Positions 33,856 through 45,930 of a DNA stretch of 64,000 nt are shown here, one piece after another. The DNA comes from Porodaedalea pini (taxonomy: Eukaryota > Basidiomycota > Agaricomycetes > Hymenochaetales > Hymenochaetaceae), in the NCBI GenBank assembly GCA_002794775.1, contig NBAY01000009.1:744001-808000 (forward strand), given 5' to 3'. Within the stretch, counting starts at the first letter, position 1, and every line of letters starts with the position of its first letter. A program made the translations under genes and the position numbers. The notes below the pieces were generated by a model. It was not told where the DNA came from and did not search any database. It saw nothing but the letters and a program-made list of their open reading frames with translations.

Positions 33856-36800
33856 ATGGCGACCGTCCGTCCTCCCAAGGGACCCCCGCTCAAGAAAGGT
33901 CCGGATTCAAACCAGGGAAGCCCGGCGCCTGGAAGGCAAGTCGTGCTGTGGCTTTGGAATCTTCACCGCCTTGTCTTTCGTGTCGTCCTAATTGCATCGC
34001 TGCCCCACAGGCGCACGCCAGCTTGGTCCAATCGTGCTTCCCCGTCTCCCGGTCCGGCTTTCAATGCAAATGCACGCGGTCCGGCGAATGGATTTCCACC
34101 TCTGGGTGGCCAGACGAACGGCAAGGCGCCTCCGAATGCGTGGGGCTCCGCCGAGGACAAGCAGCAGCTGTTAGCAGGTTTAGCAGGAAGCATTGTTAGT
34201 CCCTTTTTTTCTTTTCTTTTCTCCCACCCTCATGCGTTGTGAACCTCAAATTTGTTTCTGACGTTGGCCATTATCTATCTTCCTTCCGCGTCCATAAGAA
34301 TCAAACTATCACTGTTGCGTTGCGCACGAATACGCGCTACGAAGGCATTCTGACCTTCGTATCGCCATCAGCCTCCGATGACGCTAGTACGTGCATTGCC
34401 AACTGTGCTATGTGTAAAGCGATGCAGCATTCTGATTATATTCCTATGTCTCTTTGGCATATCTTCATGTTCATTGCTTTTATTGCACCGAATATTGGAC
34501 GGTCTCAAACTTTGCAGGCCTGACGCTTAAAAATGCTAAGGATCTTTCTGCGCCCAACGCTCCTCTAAAGGACACTATAAAGATACCGGCATCGAACGTC
34601 CTGTCGTTCTCCCCGGGATCGTCAGGCTCTGGTACTATGTCTAAGGTTCATGATTGTGAGTGTTCCTTCTGCTGTTTCTCTTCTGCTGTCGGGGAGCTGG
34701 GCATAAAGTGAAGGGTGGCTCGAGGCAAAGAAGGGTCGGGAGAGGAACTCCGGTTACGACTAATGAAACGCATGGCCAAAACTTAGACGGGATGGCGGTC
34801 GGATATCCCTTCGAAATTTCACACAAGATAACGGTTTAGTGCCCTCTTTCGTAGCACAAATGGACTGCAGATAATTTGCTGGAGGCCACCTATATCCATG
34901 CTCTTACGCCCGTCTACAGCCGCTAACATAATCTTTGATCTGTCAGCTTTCCGTACAGACGCCGAGATATCGCGTACGGGTCCCGCAAAGCGTGAACGCG
35001 AACTTCAGGCCTGGCAGCCGGATGCGGGTGACGCTCCTGGAAACTCTTCCGGAAACGGCTTCGAGGTCTCGCGCGGGGACGACCTGACTTTCGGGCCTGA
35101 TGCGGCGTCTGGAGGTCAGTGGGACCAGTTTGCGGCTAATGAGCGCCTATTCGGAGTGCGCACGCACTTTGACGAAGATGAGTATACTACGCGCCTCGAC
35201 CGATCTGCGAAGGACTTCAAGGAGCGGGAACGCCGCGCGGAGCAAATCGCAGCGGAGATCACTGGCGTAAGTCATCGCTGTTTTTCAGGTTTGAATGCAA
35301 GCTAGATAGGGTCCCTCAGGTCACAACGACTAACCCGCACTTGGCTGAGGAGCGTGGGATTGCAGTGGATGATAGTGGCATTAATGAGGAAGACAAGTAC
35401 GTTACTCATTATTCTTCTGGTGATAAATGATGCTTATATGTGGCCTAGGTACGGTGCCGTGGTCCGCGGCGCTAATGCATATGTTCCTCCTGGTGCTCGC
35501 CGCCAGAATTCTGGCAACGATGTGGCGGCCCCTGCCCTTGCTAAAGACACAGACAAGGATAGTCAAAACAAGCCCGAAGTACCGGTGCCGAAGGTATCAG
35601 TGAATGCACCTGATGGCTCGGAGAAGATGCTTCCGCGAGCAAGCGCTAGCCCATCTGGAAATACTACAGCGAAGGTGAGAATCCTTCTCTTCAGTTATCA
35701 CATGTGGTAGCTTGATATTTTTCATTTCTTGCAGCAGCAGCCAGCAGATGCACTTCCTGCATTCCGCGACTTTGTTACGAATGAGAAGCAGCGCTTAACC
35801 CAGAAGAAGCAGGCGCTGGTGAAGAACGAGATGGAAAAGCGCGTGGCAGAGCTCGTCAAGTTTAGTCAAAGCTTCAAGGTGCGTTCTATCTTGATTGAGC
35901 GTTCTATCAATTTTCGTAGCTAACAAGAATATTTATTACGTAGTTAAACAAGCCGATCCCCGATGATCTTGTTCCGATTCTCGCGAAAGATGAGGACAAG
36001 CAGCGTCTAATTCGCGAGAAGTCGACGCAGGACGCGCAATCGACGAAAGCACGCTCTATCGGTGTATCCGCGTCTGTTTTGACCGCGAGCGCGCAGCAGA
36101 AGGTTTCAGCAGGATCTCCATTGCCGAAGTCTAACGATCCCGCACGCAAACCTTCTCAGCCCTCGGCGGCCTTGAAGACCACCGAGCGCATGCCTATAAG
36201 CAAGAGCTCCAACGCGTTGCTGAGCAACGCCGCCAGTACGAGCGCGTCAGGCGCGAAAATGAATGGTGGTAGCGGAAAGATGGAGGCGTCGAAGACGATG
36301 CCCAGGATAAGCATGGTTATCCAGGCGATTCCGCCGTTCCGTGGTGCGAAGAAGCAGTCCTCGACTGATGGGAAGACACCTCTAGCTCCTGCAGCGTCTT
36401 CGCAGCCTTTGAGCCCGACCTCACAGCAGCGACTAAACGTCAATGCAACCTCATTCCGGCCGAATCCAAAGGCTGCTGCGTTCACTCCCGTGAGTCAAGA
36501 AAGCATCCTATTAAAACATCTCTGATAGTATAAGCTGTGTTAGACGGGTTCTACGAGTCCGCAGACACAAGCACAGGCCGTTTCTCCGAAACCGAGGCAA
36601 GAGGTCGTAAGTATATCAAGTCTAGTTATGTCCGTGGAGCTTAACAAAGTCCACCTCATAGGTTTCGAGCACACCGCCCACTCCCAACCCTTTCTTCGGC
36701 ACGCAAATTATCAAAAAAGGACCTCCTGTCAACGTCAAAGATGATTTCAATACATTCAAGTTCGCAAAAGTCCAGGAAGCCAAGACGATCAGTAAGTGCA

Positions 36801-37691
36801 TCAACCTGTTATTTGTTTCTCCTTTATTCACATATCTACTCGTAGGTCCCAATTGGCCGTACAGTGGCAAGCGGTACATGCAGATGTTTCCTCCACCTCC
36901 TGCTGTGGCAGCACCTCCCCCACAAGCATCCCCTCACATGGCGCCTCACGGACCACCGCCGCCCCCGCCTCCCTCTTACGACGAAGATGCGGCGGCACAA
37001 GCGCAGGCTGCTGCAGCGTCTCGTGGATATGCTGTTTATGCTTATGCGCCCTATTACCCTGGACAAGTATGGCTTTCTTTGCTTCTCTCCTGCGTATTTT
37101 TGACATTAAACGTCAGCCCACACAGCCTATGATGGCCGGAATGGGTGGCGTCCCGCCTGGCGCCTTCATGCCCTCGCCATACATGCAACCTATGCCATAC
37201 CCGCCAAATATGCACCCGCCTAACGGTCAACGTGCGTTCTCCTTGGTTTCATTTCCTTTATATACGCTCATCTACTGTTAAATAAAATAAATATAGCCAT
37301 GTACGGCCCGCCACACATGGGACAAATGCCTCGTACGTGCTTATCAGTTTTAAACGCGACTTACAATTAACATCAAGTTTTAGCCCCACAACAATATATG
37401 CCTCCACCTCCGCCGCCGGGTGCATACCCACCGCCTCCGAACAGCGGTGGTCCACGTCCGTCGATGCCACCCACGCCCATTCCTGCTCACGCCCACCCAT
37501 ATTATCATCAGAGCCCACAACGTATGATGTCTTTTGATGCGTACAGTGCCAAGATGTTTACGATAAACACAGTACAACATGCGATGCCTTATCCCATGAT
37601 GATGCCCCCGCCGGGGCCGAATGGACCCCCGCACCCGTACGAGGCTGGTCCGCCGCCGCCAGTACCCATGGGCGGTGTTGGCCACGCTTAA
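33856..37691 (+). CDS. PBP1: Ataxin-2 homologue / Pab1-binding protein 1
   Basis: About fifteen exons (33856-33935, 34011-34194, 34299-34386, 34518-34655, 34947-35266, 35320-35396, 35449-35674, 35735-35878, 35944-36489, 36544-36606, 36662-36791, 36846-37066, 37117-37231, 37297-37332, 37384-37691), total 891 residues. Order: Lsm-like domain (NQTITVALRTNTRYEGILTF), LsmAD (FRTDAEISR and RERELQAWQ), a PAM2 motif for binding poly(A)-binding protein (LNVNATSFRPNP), and a proline/methionine/tyrosine-rich tail (MPPPPPPGAYPPPP). It acts in mRNA poly(A) control and stress granules. The first intron uses a GC donor (GCAAGT at 33936). The 291-bp gap before exon 5 is long for this locus and might hide a small exon. 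Confidence 0.9.
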
Positions 37692-38023
37692 TTGACACTA
37701 TAATTGTAGGATGCACTTGGAGAATTTCCATGCAAATGGAGGTGGTTGTGGACGTGTGAGGTCTGGTTCGCTGGTGGCTCGTGCAAGGCGTGTAGTTATG
37801 TTGTTAATAGCCTCTTGTTATGGGGACTCAGCGGAACAAACTTGCAACTTAATGTCTGCAGATAGGTCTCGCGTTTCTAACAAAACTGTGCGTGTTTCGA
37901 GTTCCTATTCAGTCGGAACTCAGAACACCACATTTGCGTTTTGAATGTTTGAAAATACAAAGAGCGGACAGCAGACAGAAGTGCAATAAGCATTACAAGG
38001 CGCATAAATAGTGTGGACTAAGG

Positions 38024-39500
38024 CTACATCACCCCGTGACTGCGACTAGCTATCCGTAACCCCTCCTGGACTGCTACAGCCTCCTCGACCCATGGAAGCC
38101 TGAAGAATTCGCTTCGCTTCAGCTCCTCTTCGCGGACTGTAAGTCCTTCGCTAGGACCAGCAGCCAGTACAGACTCGAGGTCGCGTGACTGGGATGCAAT
38201 CCATTTGTTGATGAAGTCTGCGGGGTCGGCAGCGAATGCGTCGAGGAACGTGCGCTTGAGCTGCGCATTCTGAATTTGCTGAGCAAGGAGAGCAGCCTCT
38301 TCATCGTATTTCGCAATATCGCGCGCAGTTTCACTGCTCATGTTGAGCACGACCTGGTTCATTCGGCTCTTTAATGACGTGTCCTCTGTCTTGACCTCAA
38401 CGTCCCAAGCCTGAGGGGTCGCTGGTGGTGGCTCGTTAGGCTTGATATGATAGTGTAGGATAATAGGGTCTGGTGGCTGCAGGTAGTGATTTACGAGTTC
38501 GGGGAGTTGCTGGAAGGATAGTGTTTCCGAGCGGAATATCTGTAGTACGTGTCAGCAACGTAAAGAAAGAGAAAATAAGAGAAAACGCACAGCCTTGAGC
38601 CTGTCATCCAACCTAATCATCCTTCTATCCACCTTGTCTTGCAGATTGTTGATTTTAATGTAGTTCCAAAGCGCGGTTACGATACCCAGGCGGCTTTCCT
38701 CCTTTATGTCGAGGATTGCTCCTAGCTCGGGGTGCACTTTATACTGGTCCGGATAGTGCTCGAGGTACATCATGACTCGCACTTTCGTGGGCGCGTCACC
38801 TGTCCTTCGAACTGTGAAGCCATCTACTGGAGGAGGACCTGCTTGAGGGACCGCTTGCGGACGTCGCCACTTCATCGAAGAAGTGATGTTAAGATTTATG
38901 TTTTCGTGAAATTGGACTCGATGCACACCTCGACAGTATTTCCATCCGGATAGAGGGTGGGATCACGCTCGAGGTCGACCACGAGGTGTTTGACGACATT
39001 GGAGAAGTGCTTCTGCGTAGCCTTGTCTCTCGAACGACCCGAGGTTTCGAGCAGCCTTCCTTCGATTTTCAACGCCCAGGATGGTATGCCTTGGCCGGCC
39101 TCGAAATTTGGCGCCTCCCCAGTCTGATTTCCGGCAGTTTGCCATGCTTGGTCGGAGACGGTATGGCTGAGGAATATTCGCAACGTCCGGGTTGTCTAAC
39201 GAAAGCAGACGAACGTGGTAAGACGAGCATGACGACAAAATTAGCGGGATGCTGACCTGAGACGGTTTACCCAGTGCATCCTGTATCTCTGCACGCTTAC
39301 GCGACATGGTCCAGTCGAGCTTTCTCTCCATGTCGAGCAGCTGCTGGTAGAATTTCGAGTCCGTAAACTCAGCCGAATGCAGCACCGATGACGGCAGCGA
39401 CTTGTCCGTGAACTTGCGTTTCCTATTTCCATTCAAAAACCATGAGTCTTGCCTCTTGATATGTTTTGATTACTTACTTTGCTGATTTTGGAGCCTCCAT
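38024..39500 (-). CDS. SWI/SNF chromatin-remodelling subunit Swp73/Snf12 (SMARCD type)
   Basis: Five exons on the minus strand: 39500-39478, 39422-39257, 39195-38929, 38869-38591 and 38539-38024, giving 416 residues. The start MEAPKSAKKRKF needs the tiny first exon. Landmarks: DSKFYQQLLDMERKLDWTMSRKR, TLRIFLSHTVSDQ, WALKIEGRLL, WRRPQAVP, DGFTVRRTGD, then a SWIB domain (LGAILDIKEESRLGIVTALWNYIKINNLQD). The C terminus is helical (SRMNQVVLNMSSETARDIA). The SMARCD protein is a core accessory subunit of SWI/SNF or RSC; which complex is not decidable here. Confidence 0.92.
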
Positions 39501-39683
39501 GACTGTAGTTCGAAAGGATGATAGCTAGAAACTGGTTGGCGCTATGTGCCCACCAAATGCGGTATGCGCAGATCAACCACGCGTGAAACAAACAAACCAC
39601 TACTGCGTTCACTTGAGACCCAACCACCATCGCGAACGCGCCCTGCAAAGCACAATATCTGTTGATAATTCATCGGGGCCAGA

Positions 39684-41360
39684 ATGCAACGAATTGGGCT
39701 GGAACTTGAAACTCTCCGAGGCCAAGTCTCCAACATGTTAGTTCTTTTTGACTATTTATTAAGACGGACTCAAGTGACTGGGCTGACAGGCAGGACGTCA
39801 TCACGAGTATCTGCAGTACCCAAACGGAGTTCGGAGTACCAGAGGATTCGGATTACATTCCAACTTACGCCTCCAACGTTCGACATATCAAGTCCTTGCT
39901 AGATGAAAGCGTCAGAACGCTTCTGGAACGCAGGAATACAGTACTGAACAAGGGGCTAAGCAAGATTCCCGACGAGATTTTATCCCTCATTTTCACGTTA
40001 GTGTGTTCGCCCAGTACGAAAGTGTCGGGTGTAGACTGTGCTGTTGCGATTTCACATGTTTGCCGACGCTTTCGACGAGTTGCGCTCGATACCGTACAAC
40101 TCTGGTCGCGTCTATTCTCCGCAGACTCGCGTTTGAAATCATCCGCGTTTCTTAGTCGTACAAAATCAGCAGGACTTACGGTAGTCGTCAACGACATTTA
40201 CCCGCTTAACGACGCGCATATCGAAGCTTTCTTCGCACTGGTGAAGCCACATTGCGAGCGATGGTTGGAATTCCGCTATTCACCCCATGAGGGAAGTCAG
40301 CCATTATCAAGCCTGCACGTGTTGAAGAAACTCTCGAGTGGGTTGCATTTGCCCCGTCTACGTCGGCTTCACATCTTTTCCGGACCGAACGAGGCTAGGG
40401 ATACTCTGCCGAATCAAGACTCGATGGTTTGTAGTGATTGGGTGGTGCCAGAACTCCGTGAACTCACCTGCTGGAACGGTCATCCGGATTTAAGGACATT
40501 CAAAGACATCTCAAGCTTAACAGTGGTGCTGACGTGCCATAATCTGTATGGTACAAGCCTTTGCCTTTCCGCTCTTCTGGAATCGTTGGCAGACCTCCCA
40601 CTTCTTCAAACACTTGAACTTTTAACGGCTCTATCATCAATAACAAAAAAACCGATCGCTATAACCGAACTGCCTTCCCTCAGGACATTACACATATGCG
40701 TATTGGAACTAGCATACAGTGGGCCTCTTCGTAGCTTCTACTCGGCACTTCGACTTCCCTCTTTGTCTACGCTTTTGCTTGCGGTGGGTCCGTTGAAAGA
40801 TCCAGCAGATTTCCAGACCTTGTTTGAATGCATTGCCTTCAAGCCAATGCAATGTCCGTCTTTAAAAGTCCTCCATGTCAAACGCAAGGGAAAATTTCAT
40901 GATAGAGGGATTAGGCCCTCCTTCACTCTCGACTCCATTTTCCAGTCCTTTCCGAGCGTACACCATCTATCCGTGGACCTAGATGACTTTAAGGCCTTGT
41001 GCGTAGGAACAGGAGTGCCTGCATACCTCCTGACCCTTTCGCTCGTCTGTTACGAGATTCGGGGATCGCAGTTAGAGGGTCTCATTGATGGGATAAAAGC
41101 GGCGCCCGGCTATGCAGACTTCAAGAAACTTCGGATTTCGCCGAATAAACAGGATGCACGGCCCCTGAGGACCACTCGTAATGCACTTGGTGAAAAGTTG
41201 TGCATCGAGACGCAGCCAATGTGTGTGTTCTGTGCACTCTGTGGATATCCAATTCTAACTGGCTTGTACCTTTTGGCTTTCAGAAGGCCTCCGTGCTGGG
41301 CTGAGGATTTTCTCTCCAGACTCTGAGGTTCCTTTGTATAAAGACGGAGTTGCAGTATGA
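39684..41360 (+). CDS. F-box-like / leucine-rich protein
   Basis: Exon 1 is 39684-39736 (MQRIGLELETLRGQVSNM), followed by an intron ending at 39789, then a long exon. The F-box-like core is KIPDEILSLIFTLVCSP plus AISHVCRRFRRVALDTVQLWSRLF, followed by leucine-rich segments. A 3' intron is probable: either 41190-41283 (donor GTGAAA), giving an end GLRIFSPDSEVPLYKDGVAV with stop at 41360, or about 41221-41283 with the stop at 41326. I prefer 41360 because that tail looks like those of related proteins. Probable SCF adaptor, substrate unknown. It starts 183 bp from the divergent Swp73 gene. Confidence 0.75.
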
Positions 41361-41931
41361 GAGGGATGAAGCTAGATGTCTACAACCGGTATATATATAA
41401 CTAAGCCTACCACTGTTGTCTGTGAACAACGTCAACTACTGAAAGTACCTATTCAACCTGGTCTCCTTGGCTTTTTTTTTGTCACTGTTGCCTTAGTCAC
41501 TTTCTTAAGCATCTCTCTTCAAACTTTACGCCGCTGTTTAGCCCAAGAATGTGAACTTTTGCCAAGCGCGGTGTGGTTGGAGGTGCGGCGATTGAGCCGA
41601 TGGGCATGTATTTTACATCGCATCCAACATAAATTGGAACTATCATCTGAAGCCACATATGCGAGCGTAGGAGTTGTGGGTACTCTCAAGCATTAGAGAA
41701 ACGAAAAAAAAGGACTTAGAGTTTCTCACCCCTGGATTTCTACCAGCCTGAGGGAGAGTCACATCGTAACTTCTGTCGCATAGTATATGTATATTTTCTT
41801 GACTCCGAATAATGAGGCAAGTTTGAAGATCGTCAGAGACGAATGCAGAATAATAGTATATGGATCCCGTGTTACACAGCACAAACATGGAAAGCGCATA
41901 ATTTACTGGGTCAGTAAAGAAGGGAACAACA
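41361..41931. other. Intergenic between convergent genes
   Basis: About 570 bp between the 3' ends of the F-box-like gene and BUB1. A 106-codon frame at 41376-41696 contains one hydrophobic stretch, but I see no family similarity. Probably 3' UTR sequence. Confidence 0.45.
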
Positions 41932-44900
41932 TCATTTTGAGCCAGACAGGACAGATCGCTCTATTTTCTTTAGAAGGCCTTTCAACGTGTTTGTACTCCT
42001 GTTGCAATTGCTCGAGAGCCATGTCTCCATCTCCTCTTTCAGTGAAGCTAATTCCGGGACTAAGGGAAGCGATCGATCAGGCCTCACGAGGGTCGGGTTT
42101 AGTAGAAGATCGAACAGTCGCAACCACAGATCTGATTGCCAATACCGCTTGAACTGCGATGCAAGCTTGTACCGAACTGGTTCCGTCGATGGCACCGGTA
42201 TTACAGTCCCGGCATCGAAGTATTTGCCGAAGAGCATGCAGTAGATGATGCCCGCAAGACCGAAGTAGTCGGTCTCGTAAGTCCATGGTCGGTTCTCGCG
42301 CATCTCCAGACAGTCATAAACATCCATCTTCCAGTCCGCGATGAACTTTTGCCCTGCGGGATACATCCGCGTGTCGATCGTGCGCCCGAAGTCAATCATC
42401 TTGATGCCCTTGTACTTCCACCCTCCCTCGCCGGTCGTCTGGTACATCCCCGACCACGCGTTCGAGCCACCTGGTACCTCATCGAGACGCAGAAGACAGT
42501 TGTCGATCTTGAGATCACCGTGGATGAAGCCAATACTGTGCATACTCTCGACGAACTTTATCAGCTCGATCGCGAAGAACATGACGAGCAGCTCATCGAG
42601 GCATGCGCCCTGTTGTGAGACACCCGCATTAACAGCATGGTTCACCACGTCTAGGAGCGTCCCTTGATTGCATAGGTCGAGAACGAGAAAGCTTTCGTCG
42701 CGGTAGGCGTATAAAGCATGTGGACTGACAACTGATTGTCTGCACGGGACGGGCAACACGCTGTGTATCCGACGAAGAATGTGGTATTCCCATATATTTC
42801 GTGGTTTGACGACCTTGAGAGCAAAGAGATTGGCATTTTCATCATCTGAATCCTCGTCTTCTGAGTCTATGTCTTCGTCATCACTTTGAGCACCAGCGTC
42901 GATGGCCTTCGCCTTAAAGACCGCACCGAAGCCGCCTTCCCCTAGCTTATCCGAGATTTTGAACGTTCGATCAAGCAGCTGGGCTCGGAAGGAATCCCCA
43001 CCATCGGACGATCGAGACGACGACCGCCCACTGCTATGTCGCGTTCGCTTCGTCGCAAACTTCTGCAAGCTGTCAAACCGTCCAGACATCTCGGTTCTCA
43101 GATCATGAAATTCTGGCTCTGGAGGGATGAGAGAAAGCAGGGTGCTGATGATGTGTGGGTCCGAGGGATTGCATGGATTTGGCGGCTTGAATGAGGAAGC
43201 CACTGCTATTGCGTCCGCAAGCGACAAAGTGCCTGTCCGTTCTACGAAGTCGTCTGCTCCTGCCTCTGAAATATTACTCTCCTCGTCCTCAATGTCGATG
43301 GCCTCTTCCATATCCACGTCATTCTCCTTCGCCTTCATCTCCTCTTCTCGCAGCTCTTGCGCCAGTTTCTCCGCTGCCAAAGCAGCATCTCGATCGTGAT
43401 TAAGAAGACCCTTGTCTAGGATAGGTCCGCTCCCGTCCGACGGCGTCCCAAGCATTGTACGCGCGGTCACTGTGCACTCAAATGTCCGCTCAGCTATTGG
43501 TGTCATCACGTCGAACCGCCCTAGCCTTCCACCCATAGGCAATGTATGTGGTTCCTCGTCGTCGTAATAGTCACCCTCTTCCTGCGGGTTCTCATCGATG
43601 GGCGACTCAGGCTCGAAGTCTTCTCCATATTCCTCAACCTCTTCCTCAAGCTCCTCCTCGAGCTCTGGTTCTGGTTCAGGCTCGACCAGTTCGACAGAAT
43701 CACGGGGCATACGCTGAGGTGCGAAGGCCGGGGACCGGAGTTCGCGAGAAACAGGTGTGAATGCAAGACGCTGCGGTGCAGACGTACTACGACGAAATAC
43801 CGGGTCATTCTGGCTCTCGATCTGCGAGCTGCGAGGGGTAACTGAGGGGCGGGTCTGCGACAAAGGCCTAGCTTCTGGAGGACAACTGAACACCTTTGAC
43901 CCAAATATGTTGCTCCCCTGACTATTGCTCTGTTGAGGCGGATCACGGAAGACAGTCTGCCGCTCCTGCAAGCCCTTCGACTGAGGCGTTGGTCTAGACT
44001 TTTCTGCTTGGCTGACAGGTGTGAATACTCTGCTGAACACACCACGAGGCAAAGACTCTTGGGAGATAGGCCTTTCTGGCTCACTGGCTGGATGCTCGTC
44101 CTCTTCCTGCCGCTCTTTCTGTCTGAGAACCGGCGTCACCGATGGGACTTCTTTGGCAGCGAGAACTTTGCGCGGCTTAGGAGTGACATGAGGAGTCTTG
44201 CTGTCGACGTTCTCATCCACAAATGGTTTGAACTAACAGATCAATCAGAAACGATGTAGGAAAATGATCGTATTGCACTCACCTTCAGCGCTGCGGGTGC
44301 TGCATTTTCTTTTTTGTCCTCATCGTCGATAAAGGGGCGGAAAGCTGAATGTCGTTCAATTCTCTACACTGAAGGTATAGAAATCGAAAAATACATACCT
44401 GCTGGCTTCCCTGCGTCTTGTTCATTCTCTTCATCACCCAACTCTGTGATTTTCTTCAAAGTACTCCGCGGCTGCGAAGCAAGTAGTGGCTCGAGCTTCT
44501 TGACCGGTGCATGCTTGCTGCCCATAGCGATGTTTGCTGTCCTCATAGTTCTATCCGGCGAATTGTACATTCCAAACACGTCCTTCAGCGCCTCCTTCGT
44601 GTTAAGCGTCACTGTTGGTTGGTCCGCCAGCTGCGCTGTCATGTTCATGTTCATACGCAGATGGTTGGTCCGCGTCGCAGGCTTGTTGCTGTCGTCCTTT
44701 AAGTTGACGGTTGTCTGCCTCATAGCGGGGGGCTGATGCGGACCCGGCTCAGATATGGGAGGTGGACCCCACTTCTTCCCAAGCAATCCGAGAGATACAG
44801 TACGCGCTTCTTGGATACAATATTCCTTGCCATCCTTCAATAGTAGAGACATGTCGAAGCGGTACTTCTCCGTCTTCTTCCCAGGCGCTGGAGGAGCGTT

Positions 44901-45763
44901 CATTATCGCATTCATGTACGCATACGGGTCGGAACTCTTATTTGCCGGCACCTCTATATTATTTGCTGACCCTGACGACGATGGCTTCGATGCGGCGGCG
45001 GCGGCGGCGGCGGCAGCAGACTTTGACGCGGCACCGGACGTGGGCGAGCGCTTGCTGGAGATGTTTCTGAGAGGATTCCGATAGAGCTTTGCACCTAAAG
45101 ATGAGCTCTAGCACGTAAACACGTAAGTAGCACTCTGCAGCTGAAAGGAATGACACCGACCGACCTCGCCTGAGGGAATATGCGGTGGCTTCCGTGAAGG
45201 CTTCAAGGTGTTCTTCGACTCAACTCGTTGTTTGAACTCTCGGTATCGGGTTTTGAGTCTGTCGGCCCCTCGCTTGCTGCGTGAGATTCCGAGACGATAT
45301 GCCTCTTCCGCTTCTCGAAACCTGAGTATTTTGTAGAGTCTAAGCATTCGATCTCATTATCAACGCTAAGGAGGTGAATGCACCTATCCTGATTCTCCAA
45401 CGACCCGGCATAATCCTCATACAGCTGCGCATTCTTCCCACCAATCTCATTCTTGAGCAAGAACACATATATGATGTCGGGCTTCTCGACACGACGCGCA
45501 TACGCAAGCCACAGCTTCACGTAGCGCACGTCATTCTTGTAGTCGGGATCGTCCTTGCGTGAGCGCACAGCCTCCTCGAGCACGGTAAGGAGTTCAAGGT
45601 CGAACGGCCCGCATGGGCTCGCGCGGCTCTGCTCGGTTAGCCAGGCGGCGTAGCGCTCGTACGGTGCGAGCGCGTCGTCGTCGTCTGCGGCGATCTGTGC
45701 ACGGAATTCCTCGCGCTCTTTCTTGAGGACATCTTGTTGGGTTTTCGATGACGAGGGATCCAT
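41932..45763 (-). CDS. BUB1: Spindle-checkpoint protein kinase BUB1 (MadBub-like)
   Basis: Five exons on the minus strand: 45763-45384, 45321-45161, 45094-44399, 44344-44283 and 44232-41932, giving 1199 residues. The N-terminal Mad3/BUB1 TPR region has FRAQI, LAPYERYAAWL, YVKLWLAYARRV, LYEDYAGSLE and FREAEEAYRLGI. A GLEBS-like Bub3-binding stretch follows (KEYCIQEARTVSLGLLGKKW), then a second conserved region (LNTKEALKDVFGMYNSP) and a KEN box (DKKENAAP). The C-terminal kinase has LGEGGFGAVFKAKA, LKVVKP, FIHGDLKIDNCLLR and MIDFGRTID. It acts at kinetochores. Having kinase and KEN in one protein suggests an undivided MadBub. LINE B is inserted 90 bp upstream of the ATG and has replaced its promoter. 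Confidence 0.95.
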
Positions 45764-45842
45764 TGGTGGCGGGGCGGCAAGAAGCGGCGTCGTAAGAAGT
45801 TGAAGTCGGATTTGGATTGGAGATACCAAAGGCGCGTTCAAC

Positions 45843-45853
45843 TGATCAGCCAC
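45843..45853. repeat. Target-site duplication of LINE B, 5'-side copy
   Basis: TGATCAGCCAC, repeated exactly at 52159-52169. It is the last native sequence before the LINE leader on the BUB1 side. Confidence 0.93.
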
Positions 45854-45930
45854 TTCTTGACCTCCTACTATCACCATCTGGATCGTGGGAAACTTGCAGC
45901 CAGCTCGTTATATCTCTTCTCCTCATTGCT

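Noticed and set aside
45817..45930. Upstream ATG as the start of LINE B ORF1
   Set aside because: The first bases lie outside the element, in the target-site flank; copy A starts at the homologue of 45931.
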